Part shown: one piece after another, positions 34,994 to 44,343 of the stretch
How the letters are laid out: the number at the start of each line of letters is the position of its first letter
Position numbering within the stretch: the first letter of the stretch is position 1
Source: Negadavirga shengliensis
GTDB taxonomy: Bacteria > Bacteroidota > Bacteroidia > Cytophagales > Cyclobacteriaceae
NCBI RefSeq assembly: GCF_042652345.1
Contig: NZ_JBHSJJ010000010.1
Span: 62,001-126,000 of the forward strand
DNA: 64,000 nt
Direction: 5' to 3'
The notes under the pieces: generated by a model
Database searches by the model: none
The model's input: the letters and a program-made list of their open reading frames with translations, nothing else
Told to the model about the DNA's origin: nothing
Position numbers and translations under genes: made by a program

Positions 34994-36481
34994 ATGCAGA
35001 TAATCGCCAGACAAAGTGTTTTGACCACGATATCCTCCTACATCGGCGTAGTAATCGGATATGTGAACTTGTTGTGGCTGTTTCCTTATATGCTATCCCC
35101 GCAGCAGATCGGTACTTTCAAAACCATACAGGATATGGGCCTGCTACTGGTGCCTTTCGCCCAGTTAGGACTGGGACACGGCATCACCCGCTTCTATCCC
35201 CAAGTAAAAAAGCACCAAAATGCTTTTTTTACTTTAAGCCTGGCTTTTACCCTGTTGGGATTCTCTGTTATTGCTTTCCTTTTTGTCACTTTTAGGCAGC
35301 AGATCATTGCAGCCTATGCGACCAATGCTCCCGAACTCATCGATTATCTAAGTATCGTGCTGTTCATTACCCTGTTTGCCACGATAAACTCTGTTTTCGA
35401 TGCTTTTACAAGGTCTTTTGTTAAAATAGCGGTACCCACATTCCTCAGAGAAGTGCTGTTGCGCCTGCTGATCACCTGCCTGGTTTCCGCTTATTTTTTG
35501 GAGTGGCTGTCTTTTATTTGGATGATTTGGGGACTGGCAGGAGCATATCTTTTGACACTCCTACTGACAACAGGATATATGCTGAAGCTAGGCATATTCA
35601 AGATAGACATGGCCTGGCGCGTGTTGCCTAAAAAATTCCAAACCGAATTCCTGCGATACAGCCTGATCACGCTTTTGGGCACTGCCGGTGCCATGCTGAT
35701 CATGAAAATCGATAGCCTTATGGTCAGTTCCATGATAGGCTTGGACGCCAATGCCGTGTATACCATCGGCTTTTCCATAGCAGTGGTCATAGAAATGCCC
35801 AGAAGAGCCATTTCACAGGTGGCCATGCCCATTATTTCTGAAAAATTTGCTTCCAACCTGCTTCACGAGATCAATGACCTCTACAAAAAGATAGCTGTCC
35901 ACCAATCCCTCGTGTGCATACTTATATTTTTATTGATATGGACCAACATCGACAACCTTTATCATTTTGTGCCCAATAGAGAAGTTTACGAAGCAGGAAA
36001 ATGGGTCGTCTTATTGATCGGCATCGGAAAACTTTCCGATGTGCTTTTTTCTGTAAACGGAGAAATCATCGTATTCTCCAGGTTTTATATATTCAATATC
36101 ACCGCCACGTTGCTGATGTCCATCGCTGTTATTTTATTGAACCTCTGGCTCATTCCTGTTTTGGGGTTAGAAGGGGCTGCTCTGGCCTCCCTGTTAGCCA
36201 TGATCATATACAATCTGCTGAAGTATTTTTACATTAAGATCCGGCTCAATTTTTCCCCCTTCAGTTGGGATCTGTTCAAAACCCTTACATTGGGCGTGGC
36301 TGTCTTCACATTCAGCCATTATATTCTCCCCAACATCCGCAACGTCTTTTTGGATATAGGTGTCCGGTCTTTGGCCACAGCTGGCCTGTTTACAGCAGGT
36401 ATATACCTTTTGAAAATTGCCCCCTCCACACAAGAGATGGCCATCAAGAAAATCAAAACCCTTTTTCAGCGAACAAGCTGA
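34994..36481 (+). CDS. Polysaccharide flippase (Wzx/MATE-like)
   Basis: I choose the ATG at 34994 (MQIIARQSVLTTISSYIGVVIGYVNLLWLF), which gives 495 residues; the earlier part of the frame overlaps the preceding glycosyltransferase and has no membrane character. About 14 hydrophobic segments are spread along the protein, typical of the PST/MVF group that moves lipid-linked oligosaccharides across the inner membrane. Its TGA stop (36479-36481) abuts the TGA of the converging glycosyltransferase with no base between. A second, different flippase is at 40490. Confidence 0.88.
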   Translation: MQIIARQSVLTTISSYIGVVIGYVNLLWLFPYMLSPQQIGTFKTIQDMGLLLVPFAQLGLGHGITRFYPQVKKHQNAFFTLSLAFTLLGFSVIAFLFVTFRQQIIAAYATNAPELIDYLSIVLFITLFATINSVFDAFTRSFVKIAVPTFLREVLLRLLITCLVSAYFLEWLSFIWMIWGLAGAYLLTLLLTTGYMLKLGIFKIDMAWRVLPKKFQTEFLRYSLITLLGTAGAMLIMKIDSLMVSSMIGLDANAVYTIGFSIAVVIEMPRRAISQVAMPIISEKFASNLLHEINDLYKKIAVHQSLVCILIFLLIWTNIDNLYHFVPNREVYEAGKWVVLLIGIGKLSDVLFSVNGEIIVFSRFYIFNITATLLMSIAVILLNLWLIPVLGLEGAALASLLAMIIYNLLKYFYIKIRLNFSPFSWDLFKTLTLGVAVFTFSHYILPNIRNVFLDIGVRSLATAGLFTAGIYLLKIAPSTQEMAIKKIKTLFQRTS

Positions 36482-37792
36482 TCAATGCGCTGTGCCGGAT
36501 GTACCGGAAATCCCATCCAGGATATCCGCCAGTTGCTTTGTGAGGGTTTTTCTATCATATATCTCCAGTTGTCCCGCCGTCCGGCTTTTTCCAGCGCTCC
36601 CTTTCACCGTGGTGAGGAAATGGCTGATTCCCTCAATGTCTTCATGCTTGAAAACGCTTCCCGCATCAGCTTGTCTGATGATTTGGGCGGTATCTCCCGC
36701 GGGATCCCCCAAAGCCAAAATATCCCTGCCTGTGGCCAGGTATTCAAACAATTTCCCGGGGATGTTCCCTTGGGCGTTTTTGGTATGGGTAAGGATCAAT
36801 AAAAGCAGATTTGCCCTTTGGTAATACTCAAAAACCTTCGCATGGCTCACATATCCGGCGAGAAACACATGGGCAGTCAGCCATTTATCCTCTTCGATGT
36901 ATTGGATAACCGATGTACTGACTTTACCTACAAAGGTCAGCCTTACTTTGCCCTCCCCTTTTTCAAACGATTTTTTCAGCGCCTGCAAAAACGGCAAGGG
37001 GTCCCGGATGGAATCTATCACCCCAGAATACACTATTTCAAAAACCGGTGTATTTTCCGGTGCCGGCGGAAATCCCTTGGGCAGGTCTTCCCTGTCAAAT
37101 CCATTTGTCAGAAGGTATATTTTCCGGTTAGCGATGCGCTCCAATTCCATTTTAAAAGTAGGTGAGATGGTGAGTATGGCATCCGCTTCCTTGAACACGG
37201 AAGCTTCCATCTCCCTATGTTTCTTTCTTGCCCGGCCGTTCATAGGCAAAGCATCCAAAAACTCCCAAGTGGACCAGGGGTCCCGAAAATCCGCTATCCA
37301 GGGGATATTTTTTTTCCTTTTGATGTTTCTTCCTATCAGGTGCATGCTATGAGGAGGGCCTGTGGTCACGATCGCCTTGAAGTCGTTGGCTTCAAACATC
37401 TCAGCAATAAATTTCACCGAAGGCTTCACCCAGTATACTCTGGGATCAGGTAAAATAAAATTGGCCCTGAGCCATATTGCCAATTTATCCAGCAGTGTTT
37501 TTTTTCGGTTTTCCAGAATGACGGCAGGATCTTTTATCTTTTCCTTTTTAAACCACCTCAGCAACTGGTAAGGCTCCCATATTGGAAACCTGAGCACCTC
37601 GGCTGTTGCGGGCACCTCTTTGACCAACGACGGGTCTTTTAATTCGAAATCAGGATTTTCCGGAGTGAAGACCACGGGCTCCCAGCCAAACTCCGGAAGG
37701 TACTTGACGAATTTCAGCCATCTTTGAACCCCGGACCCCGCACTTGGTGGCCAGTAATAGGTGATAATCAAAACCCTCTTAGGTAGGTCCAT
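36482..37792 (-). CDS. Glycosyltransferase family 4 (WcaI-like)
   Basis: A 436-residue GT-B enzyme that opens with RVLIITYYWPPSAGSGVQRWLKF, the glycine-rich acceptor-domain loop typical of this subgroup. Further landmarks are VTTGPPHSMHLIG, IADFRDPWS, and the donor domain with YSGVIDSIRDPLPFL and KLFEYLATGRDILALGDP. It should transfer a sugar from a nucleotide donor to a surface polysaccharide precursor. It is on the opposite strand from the YfhO-flippase group but belongs to the same neighbourhood. Confidence 0.88.
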   Translation of the reverse strand: MDLPKRVLIITYYWPPSAGSGVQRWLKFVKYLPEFGWEPVVFTPENPDFELKDPSLVKEVPATAEVLRFPIWEPYQLLRWFKKEKIKDPAVILENRKKTLLDKLAIWLRANFILPDPRVYWVKPSVKFIAEMFEANDFKAIVTTGPPHSMHLIGRNIKRKKNIPWIADFRDPWSTWEFLDALPMNGRARKKHREMEASVFKEADAILTISPTFKMELERIANRKIYLLTNGFDREDLPKGFPPAPENTPVFEIVYSGVIDSIRDPLPFLQALKKSFEKGEGKVRLTFVGKVSTSVIQYIEEDKWLTAHVFLAGYVSHAKVFEYYQRANLLLLILTHTKNAQGNIPGKLFEYLATGRDILALGDPAGDTAQIIRQADAGSVFKHEDIEGISHFLTTVKGSAGKSRTAGQLEIYDRKTLTKQLADILDGISGTSGTAH

Positions 37793-37828
37793 ATAATATT
37801 GATGAGGTCAGCCTTTGGGCTTGTATAT

Positions 37829-37866
37829 AAAAACAAAAGGCCACAAGCGAATTTACCCGTGGCCCT
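37829..37866 (-). terminator. Rho-independent terminator after icd
   Basis: On the minus strand GGCCAC (37864-37859) pairs with GTGGCC (37844-37839) across a 14-nt loop, followed by TTTTGTTTTT. It begins 17 bases after the icd stop and before the glycosyltransferase start, so the two genes are separate units. Confidence 0.75.
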
Positions 37867-37882
37867 GAAAACCGTTCTGTAT

Positions 37883-39346
37883 TTATTCTCCCTGAGCCAG
37901 AGAGAACCCACGTTCACCATCAAAGGTGTATAGATTTTCCGTCTTAATGAAATCAAATCCCAACCCCTGTACCTGTTTTAAAACCTCAATTATCTGGGCA
38001 TGGCTGATGGCGGATTCGTCAGCATTGAAAAACCTTACTCTCCAATGGTCTGAGCAGAAAGTCTCTTTCATGCCCTCGGGATAGACCTTCACACCCCGGT
38101 TGGTAATCAGCTGCATTTTCAACCCGTCTGCATCCACCCCGCGCAGTTTGTCCCCTATCACATCGGCGTTTCTTCCCTGCTCCCTCCAATCTATAAACAC
38201 ATCCAGCCCTATCAACTCTTTTTGGGCAGGTGTTCTTTCTTTCAATTTCAGGGCATTTTGGGATGCCTCTCCGTCCACTTCCTTGGCAAAGACGGCAGGT
38301 TGCATGACCTCAGGCTTCATGCCCAGCCTTTCTATCACCGCCTGCGCAAATTCCTGGGTGCCTACTTTCTTTTTGCTTATGGCTTCCTGATAGATATCGC
38401 CTGTGTGAAACCCATCCTCCAGGGTCTTCATCCAGGCATTGTTTATTTTTTCAGCGATCTCAGGTTGACCGATGTGTACCAACATCATGACCGCGCCGTT
38501 TAACAGCCCCGAGGGGTTGGCTATATCCATTCCTGCGATATCAGGAGCCGAACCGTGGATGGCTTCAAACATAGCCACTTCCTCCCCGACGTTCGAGGAT
38601 CCTCCCAGTCCCACAGAGCCCGTCACCTGTGCCGCCACGTCGGATATGATATCGCCGTAGAGGTTTAAAGTGACGATCACGTCAAACATCTCCGGTCTGT
38701 CTGCAATAAGAGCTGTACCGATATCAATGATTTTGTGATCTGTTTCAATCCCGGGATACTCTTTGGCCACCTCATCAAAGACTTTATGAAAAATGCCATC
38801 GGCCATCTTCATGATGTTGTCTTTGGTCATACAGGTTACTTTTTTTCTGTTGTATTTTCTGGCATATTCAAAGGCATAGCGGACGATCTTTTCGCTTCCG
38901 GGCCTGGAAATCAACTTCAGGCATTGGTACACCTCATCGGTTTGCCGATGCTCAATTCCCGCATACAGGTCCTCCTCATTTTCCCTGATGATCACCAAAT
39001 CCGTCTTGGGAAAATGGGTCTTAATGAATGGAGCATATGCTTTGCAAGGCCTGACATTGGCATATAGTCCCAGAGACTTTCTGGTGGTCACATTAAGACT
39101 TTTAAACCCTCCCCCTTGGGGCGTAGTAATGGGCGCTTTAAGAAAAACCTTGGTTTCTCTCAAAGAATCCCAGGCTCTGGGCTCAATGCCCGCACTGATT
39201 CCTTTTAAATATACCTGTTCGCCTATTTCAATGATATCAGTTTCTATCTGTGCACCTGCGGCATATAAGATATCCAGGGTGGCTTTCATGATTTCCGGAC
39301 CAATACCGTCGCCATACGCTACTGTGATTTTTCTTTTTTTTGGCAT
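37883..39346 (-). CDS. icd: NADP-dependent isocitrate dehydrogenase
   Basis: A 487-residue protein of the isocitrate/isopropylmalate dehydrogenase family. It opens with VAYGDGIGPEIM, has the substrate motif SLGLYANVRPCKAY, the pair VIIRENEEDLYAG, metal-binding region LYGDIISDVAAQVTGSVGLG and the cofactor loop EAIHGSAPDIAG. After the core (about 340 residues) there is a 140-residue C-terminal extension found in the long bacterial/Rickettsia-type enzyme. It oxidises isocitrate to 2-oxoglutarate in the TCA cycle. The cofactor call is by family, not proved by residue. A -7 TATTTTTG lies on the minus strand at 39384-39391. Confidence 0.9.
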   Translation of the reverse strand: MPKKRKITVAYGDGIGPEIMKATLDILYAAGAQIETDIIEIGEQVYLKGISAGIEPRAWDSLRETKVFLKAPITTPQGGGFKSLNVTTRKSLGLYANVRPCKAYAPFIKTHFPKTDLVIIRENEEDLYAGIEHRQTDEVYQCLKLISRPGSEKIVRYAFEYARKYNRKKVTCMTKDNIMKMADGIFHKVFDEVAKEYPGIETDHKIIDIGTALIADRPEMFDVIVTLNLYGDIISDVAAQVTGSVGLGGSSNVGEEVAMFEAIHGSAPDIAGMDIANPSGLLNGAVMMLVHIGQPEIAEKINNAWMKTLEDGFHTGDIYQEAISKKKVGTQEFAQAVIERLGMKPEVMQPAVFAKEVDGEASQNALKLKERTPAQKELIGLDVFIDWREQGRNADVIGDKLRGVDADGLKMQLITNRGVKVYPEGMKETFCSDHWRVRFFNADESAISHAQIIEVLKQVQGLGFDFIKTENLYTFDGERGFSLAQGE

Positions 39347-39684
39347 AAAAACTGATTTTACTGATTTGAATGTGTTGCTGGTACAAAAATAGGAAATATT
39401 GGCACATTTCGTTTCCGAAAAGACATTTTAAACCCTTTCGGGAAACGCTGTATAACTAAAAACACCATCCGATGTACCGAAGAGGTTCTGAAAATCCATT
39501 CAAGGTTTTTGGAATGTCAACAAAACACATTCTGCGTAAAAAAAAGACTTTTTATGTATTTAAAATACATTTTTATTTATATATTAACCAAAAATTACTG
39601 TAGTCAATTTCATGATTTTTGATAGATTCTTTTGTGATTGATAACCGACCTCGTATATTTGAAACTCAACATTGATTTAATCGA
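39347..39684. other. 338-base divergent intergenic region
   Basis: It separates icd (minus) from the enoyl-CoA hydratase gene (plus). It carries a -7 TATTTTTG for icd (39384-39391, minus) and a full promoter for the hydratase (39632-39661). No small gene is visible. An AT-rich run with TATGTATTTAAAATACAT (39553-39570) contains the palindrome ATGTATTTAAAATACAT, a possible operator. Confidence 0.5.
39632..39661 (+). promoter_or_regulatory. Bacteroidota-type promoter for enoyl-CoA hydratase
   Basis: TTG (39632-39634, within TTTG), 19 bases, TATATTTG (39654-39661); the ATG at 39685 is 23 bases further on. Confidence 0.75.
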
Positions 39685-40470
39685 ATGGCTGAACAGAAAA
39701 TCATTATTTCCGAAAACAAAGATGGTATTCTTTACCTTACCATCAGCAGGGAATCAAAGCTTAATGCCTTAAACTTCAATACTTTGGAAGAACTTAAAAA
39801 TATCTTCAATGAAGTAAATGACAATAAAAATATCAAAGGAGTGATTTTGACGGGTTCAGGGGATAAAGCCTTCGTAGCGGGAGCTGACATCAATGAAATA
39901 TCCGAACTCAATGAACTCAATGCAAGAAAATTTGCGGAATTTGGACAGGAAGTATTGCAAAACATTGAATCCTGCCACAAACCGGTGATAGCGGTAGTCA
40001 ATGGCTACGCTTTGGGAGGAGGGTGTGAACTGGCAATTGCCTGCCATATGCGGGTGGCGACTTCCAATGCCAGGTTTGGCCAGCCCGAGGTAAACCTGGG
40101 CATCATTCCGGGATATGGAGGCACCCAAAGGCTGACCCATCTTATTGGGCGGACCAAAGCCACGGAACTCCTTATGACCGGAGAAATGATAGATGCCAAC
40201 GAAGCAAAATCTTTGGGTCTGCTCAATTATATCTCGCCCACAAAAGATGAAGCCATCGCCAAAGCTGAGGAAATACTGAAAAACATCATGAACAAAGCCC
40301 CCCTATCCATAGGTATGATTGTGGATTGCGTGAATGCGGTTTATACAAACGATGAAAACGGTTATCAGATCGAGGCCAATAGTTTTGCCCGCTGTGTGAA
40401 ATCAGAGGATTACCGGGAAGGCACCAAGGCTTTCCTTGAAAAAAGAAAACCCCAGTTTAAAGGGGAATGA
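39685..40470 (+). CDS. Enoyl-CoA hydratase/isomerase (crotonase family)
   Basis: A 261-residue crotonase. The oxyanion-hole motif is in AFVAGADINEI, and both catalytic glutamates are present: Glu115 in GGGCELAIAC and Glu135 in FGQPEVNLGIIPGYGGTQRL. This combination and length match short-chain enoyl-CoA hydratase, which hydrates trans-2-enoyl-CoA in fatty-acid or amino-acid breakdown. The gene has its own promoter, and its stop codon lies in the loop of a terminator hairpin. A related function such as 3-hydroxybutyryl-CoA dehydratase is possible. Confidence 0.92.
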   Translation: MAEQKIIISENKDGILYLTISRESKLNALNFNTLEELKNIFNEVNDNKNIKGVILTGSGDKAFVAGADINEISELNELNARKFAEFGQEVLQNIESCHKPVIAVVNGYALGGGCELAIACHMRVATSNARFGQPEVNLGIIPGYGGTQRLTHLIGRTKATELLMTGEMIDANEAKSLGLLNYISPTKDEAIAKAEEILKNIMNKAPLSIGMIVDCVNAVYTNDENGYQIEANSFARCVKSEDYREGTKAFLEKRKPQFKGE

Positions 40471-40486
40471 TCCCCTTTTTTATTTT
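40459..40486 (+). terminator. Terminator hairpin containing the hydratase stop codon
   Basis: AAAGGGGA (40459-40466) pairs perfectly with TCCCCTTT (40471-40478); the 4-nt loop is ATGA and holds the TGA stop (40468-40470). T-runs follow up to 40487. The next gene starts at 40490. Confidence 0.85.
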
Positions 40487-40489
40487 TAA

Positions 40490-42007
40490 ATGAGCCTGTT
40501 AAAACAGTTAGCCGGACAGTCTGCCATCTACGGCATCAGCAGTATACTCGGTAAAACCATCAATTTTTTACTGGTTCCTTTATATACAGGCTACTTGGAC
40601 AAGGAAGCACTGGGCGCATTTACCATGATCTACGCGCTCATCGCATTCCTTAACGTCATCTTCACCTTCGGCATGGAAACCGCCTATTTCCGTTTTTCCA
40701 CCGGAAAGGGGCTGGATCCAAAGCATGTCTACCAAAACGCGCAATCCCTGGTGACTGTCGTGGCCTTGTCCTTGGGCACTTTTATTTATTTGTTCGCAGA
40801 TCCCATAGCCAATGGCTTAAATTACCCTGGCCAGGCTCATTTGTTCAGATGGGTGGCTTTTATCCTTACAATAGACGCCATTTTGGCCATCCCCTTTGCC
40901 CGTCTTAGAATGGAGGGCAGAGCTTTGACCTTTGCCTTGGTCAAACTTTCGAATATTTTACTGAATGTGGGCTTCAATGTATTGTTCATTGTGGTCTTTT
41001 ACCATATTTACAGGGATGAGTTACTCCCTTTTCTGCGCCCCTTAATTTCTGGCTGGTACAGGCCGGATTGGGGCGTGGATTATATATTGCTGGCCAATTT
41101 ATTGGCCAACTTCCTGGTCATTCCCATACTTTGGTTCTTATTGGGAAAATGGAAATTTGAACTCAAAAAATCCATTTTGCTCCCCATGTGGCACTATGCC
41201 ATACCCCTGCTTTTCATGGGGCTGGCTGGCGTAACCAATGAGGTATTTTCCAGGGGACTGTTTGAATATGCGCTGCCAGAGGGGTTTTATGCCGGGCTGA
41301 GCAAACGGGAGGCCGGTGGGATCTTTGGCGCCAACTTCAAGCTGGCCATCTTCATGAACCTTATTATACAGGCCTTTAAATATGCTGCTGAGCCTTTTTT
41401 CTTCCAGCAATCCGGCAATAAAAATACCCCTGAGCTGTTTGCCAAGGTCATGCATTGGTTTATTATTTTCTGTTCTTTTCTGATGGTCCTGGTGGCGGTT
41501 AACCTCGACCTGATCGGAAACCTGTTTTTCCGGGCAGAGGGATATGAGATAGGGCTGAGCATGGTGCCCCTCTTGCTTATGGGCTATCTTTTTTTGGGCA
41601 TTTATTATAATCTCAGCATTTGGTTCAAAATCACTGACAAAACCCACTACAGTTTTTATATCACCGCCATTGGGGCAGTCATCACGGTGGTGGTTATCCT
41701 TACCCTGGTCCCCGCTTTGGGATTCATTGGGGGCGCATTCAGCACATTGGCATGTTACCTGGCCATGAGTATCATCTGTTACTATACCGGACAGCGCCAC
41801 TTTCCCGTTCCTTACAAAACCGAAAAAGGGCTGCTCTATCTTTTTGTTGCCTTTGTATTGAGTTACGGAGGTTTTTTTCTGGACTCCGGCAACGCTTTTA
41901 TCAATTTTTTCGCCCATAACAGCCTTGTGCTGGTTTATGGAATACTGATTTTCTTAATGGAGAAAAAGGAACTATATTCGTTGCTTCGTTCATTTTTAAA
42001 GAAATAA
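40490..42007 (+). CDS. Polysaccharide flippase/exporter membrane protein
   Basis: A 505-residue protein with about 13 hydrophobic segments. It opens with LLKQLAGQSAIYGISSILGKTINFLLVPLYTGYL, the start typical of Wzx/MATE-like polysaccharide biosynthesis proteins, and ends with a short basic tail LLRSFLKK. It differs from the flippase at 34994. It is followed 5 bases later by dut. It starts right after a terminator, so it may be expressed from readthrough or an internal promoter. Confidence 0.88.
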   Translation: MSLLKQLAGQSAIYGISSILGKTINFLLVPLYTGYLDKEALGAFTMIYALIAFLNVIFTFGMETAYFRFSTGKGLDPKHVYQNAQSLVTVVALSLGTFIYLFADPIANGLNYPGQAHLFRWVAFILTIDAILAIPFARLRMEGRALTFALVKLSNILLNVGFNVLFIVVFYHIYRDELLPFLRPLISGWYRPDWGVDYILLANLLANFLVIPILWFLLGKWKFELKKSILLPMWHYAIPLLFMGLAGVTNEVFSRGLFEYALPEGFYAGLSKREAGGIFGANFKLAIFMNLIIQAFKYAAEPFFFQQSGNKNTPELFAKVMHWFIIFCSFLMVLVAVNLDLIGNLFFRAEGYEIGLSMVPLLLMGYLFLGIYYNLSIWFKITDKTHYSFYITAIGAVITVVVILTLVPALGFIGGAFSTLACYLAMSIICYYTGQRHFPVPYKTEKGLLYLFVAFVLSYGGFFLDSGNAFINFFAHNSLVLVYGILIFLMEKKELYSLLRSFLKK

Positions 42008-42012
42008 ACACC

Positions 42013-42447
42013 ATGCAGGTAAAAGTAGTCAATCAATCAAGACACCCCCTTCCGGCTTACCAAACCCTACAATCGGCAGGCTTGGACCTCCGGGCAAATT
42101 TAGAAAACACCGTCGTTCTAAACCCGATGGAACGCAAACTGATAGGCACTGGACTTTACATGGAGTTGCCCGTAGGATATGAGGCGCAGATCCGCCCCAG
42201 AAGCGGGCTGGCTTTTAAATATGGTATTACGGTACTTAATACTCCGGGTACGATAGATGCGGACTATAGGGGAGAAATAAAAGTATTGCTTGTCAATCTT
42301 TCCCAGGAGCCCTTCACGGTTCAGGACGGTGAACGGATAGCACAGATGGTCGTCGCGCGGCATGAGCAGATCCAGTGGGAAGAAGCGGAAACACTTTCCC
42401 AAACTGATAGAGGGGCAGGGGGTTACGGAAGTACCGGCAAAAACTAA
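42013..42447 (+). CDS. dut: dUTP diphosphatase
   Basis: A 144-residue trimeric-type dUTPase with all five motifs: SAGLDLRA (motif 1), RPRSGLAFKYGI (motif 2), NTPGTIDADYRGEI (motif 3), GERIAQMV (motif 4) and the C-terminal RGAGGYGSTG (motif 5). It converts dUTP to dUMP, keeping uracil out of DNA. Length and order are standard. It probably shares a transcript with the flippase gene 5 bases upstream. Confidence 0.96.
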   Translation: MQVKVVNQSRHPLPAYQTLQSAGLDLRANLENTVVLNPMERKLIGTGLYMELPVGYEAQIRPRSGLAFKYGITVLNTPGTIDADYRGEIKVLLVNLSQEPFTVQDGERIAQMVVARHEQIQWEEAETLSQTDRGAGGYGSTGKN

Positions 42448-42597
42448 ATTGTTTATAGCAAAAGGTGGATTTTATATAAACAGGAACCAAAAAGGTATTA
42501 TTATTGTATCTGTGGTGAGTAATCATCATATATATCAGCTTTTCATGTGACCTGAAAAGATTTATCCTGAAGGACACCTGAAAGAGGCATTTGCACC

Positions 42598-44343
42598 ATG
42601 AACATCAGAAACATCAAATTTCCAGTACGGGTGTTGGGTTTATTGCTTTTGGCCTGTTTACTTTTCGTGAACGGCCACGCGCAGGAAAAACCCGGCAAAA
42701 AAGAAAAAAAGACCAAAGAAAAAGAAACTTTGGCCAGTCGCCTTTTTATAGAGGGACAAAAATTCCTGATGCTGGAGGAATATGAAAAGGCATATTTTTA
42801 CTTTGATAAAGCCCTGCAGTATAACCCGGATGAAGGAGCCATCTATTACAAGTTGGCGGAGATGATGCTCAAGGCCAACAACCAGGAAAAAGCCCTGGAA
42901 TACGGCCACAAAGCATTGGAAAGCGACCCAGATAACAAATATTATCATCTCCTCATCGCGGAAATTTACAGCAAGCAACAAAAAAACAAGGAGGCTGCCG
43001 AAGTACTACAGGCTCTGATGGACCGGGATGACGACAGTCCTCAATATATACTGGAACTTGCCTCCCTTTATCTTTCCTCCCAGGAATTTGACAAGGCCTT
43101 GGATGCCCTGGATCAGGCGGAGGAACATTATGGGGTAGTGGAGCCGCTCACCGCCCAAAAACAGAGGATTTACCTTCGGAAAAACGACTTGGAAAGTGCT
43201 ATCCGGGAAGGGAAAAAGCTGATAGAAGCCCACCCCGGAAACTCCCAGTACGTACTGGCATTGGTCGAAATCCTTTTTAATAACAACAGGTTGGACGATG
43301 CACTCGACCTTGTCCACAGCTCTCTTGAGGCTTACCCAAATCAGCCCGAACTCCAAATGGCTGCCTATACCCTGTACAAGCAAAAGGGTGATATAGAGCA
43401 ATCAAGAAAGTACATTGTGGAAGCTTTTGAAAATCCGGATCTTAATCCGGACATGAAGGCCAGGGGTTTTGCTGAGGTTTTGCAGGAGATGAGAACAAGC
43501 GCAAGAGACAGCCTGTTGGATCGGCTTTCCGGTTCCATGGCCAGGCTGCATCCCAATGATCCGGACGTTTTGGCGGCGTTGGGGGACCATGAACTCTCCG
43601 ATAACAATAAAGGAAAAGCGTTGGAATATTATCTGAAGTCCATCGATCTGCAGCCCAAAAACGAGCCCGTCCTGCAAAGCTCCATAACCCTGTCCTTTGA
43701 ACTTCAAAAACCCTATGGGGAAATTGAAACCCTTACATCTCTCGCATTGGATGAGTTTCCAAAGAAAACAGAATTCTGGTTTTTTGATGGAACAAGTAAG
43801 TTAGGACAAAAAAAGTACGAAGAAGCCAAAAACTCCCTTGAAAAGGCACTTGAACTGAACGGAGGTAAAAACAAGCATCTTGAAATGATGATTTACGGCC
43901 AGCTGGGGGACACCTACCACTATCTGGACAAAAAAGAAGATGCCTATGAAGCTTATGAGAAAGTCCTTGCTTACAATCCCAACAATGAGCATATTTTAAA
44001 TAATTATGCCTACTTTCTCTCGTTGGAGAAAAAGGATTTGGAAAAAGCCAAAAGAATGTCTGAAAGATTGGTGAGGAAATACCCTGAAAACGCCACTTAC
44101 CTTGATACGCACGCGTGGGTTTTGTTTCAGATGGAGAATTTCAACGACGCAAGGGAATACATGGAAAAAGCCCTCGCGTACCAAACCACACCTAGCGGCG
44201 TAATGTATGAACACTACGGGGACATTCTTTACAAACTGGGGGAAAAAGATGAAGCCTTAAAATACTGGAATAAAGCAAAAGACTTAGAAGATACTTCTGA
44301 ATTTTTAACCTTAAAAATCAAGAACAAGAGATATTATGAATAA
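42598..44343 (+). CDS. Exported tetratricopeptide-repeat protein
   Basis: A 581-residue protein with a signal peptide (hydrophobic residues 11-23, ending NGHAQE), then a lysine-rich linker and at least ten TPR-type helix pairs covering the rest (units such as YEKAYFYFDKALQYNPDEGAIYYKLAEM and DAYEAYEKVLAYNPNNEHILNNYAYFLSL, each split by typical consensus residues). It should act in the periplasm as a scaffold. It is the first of three tightly linked genes (TPR, DUF4292, EnvC-like) and overlaps the next by 8 bases. This order next to dut is common in Bacteroidota, which suggests an envelope assembly role. Confidence 0.85.
   Translation: MNIRNIKFPVRVLGLLLLACLLFVNGHAQEKPGKKEKKTKEKETLASRLFIEGQKFLMLEEYEKAYFYFDKALQYNPDEGAIYYKLAEMMLKANNQEKALEYGHKALESDPDNKYYHLLIAEIYSKQQKNKEAAEVLQALMDRDDDSPQYILELASLYLSSQEFDKALDALDQAEEHYGVVEPLTAQKQRIYLRKNDLESAIREGKKLIEAHPGNSQYVLALVEILFNNNRLDDALDLVHSSLEAYPNQPELQMAAYTLYKQKGDIEQSRKYIVEAFENPDLNPDMKARGFAEVLQEMRTSARDSLLDRLSGSMARLHPNDPDVLAALGDHELSDNNKGKALEYYLKSIDLQPKNEPVLQSSITLSFELQKPYGEIETLTSLALDEFPKKTEFWFFDGTSKLGQKKYEEAKNSLEKALELNGGKNKHLEMMIYGQLGDTYHYLDKKEDAYEAYEKVLAYNPNNEHILNNYAYFLSLEKKDLEKAKRMSERLVRKYPENATYLDTHAWVLFQMENFNDAREYMEKALAYQTTPSGVMYEHYGDILYKLGEKDEALKYWNKAKDLEDTSEFLTLKIKNKRYYE

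Noticed and set aside
41138..41917. A 259-residue open frame on the minus strand opposite the second flippase
   Set aside because: Antisense to a membrane protein with clear topology; the frame is polar and low in recognisable motifs, so it is a shadow.
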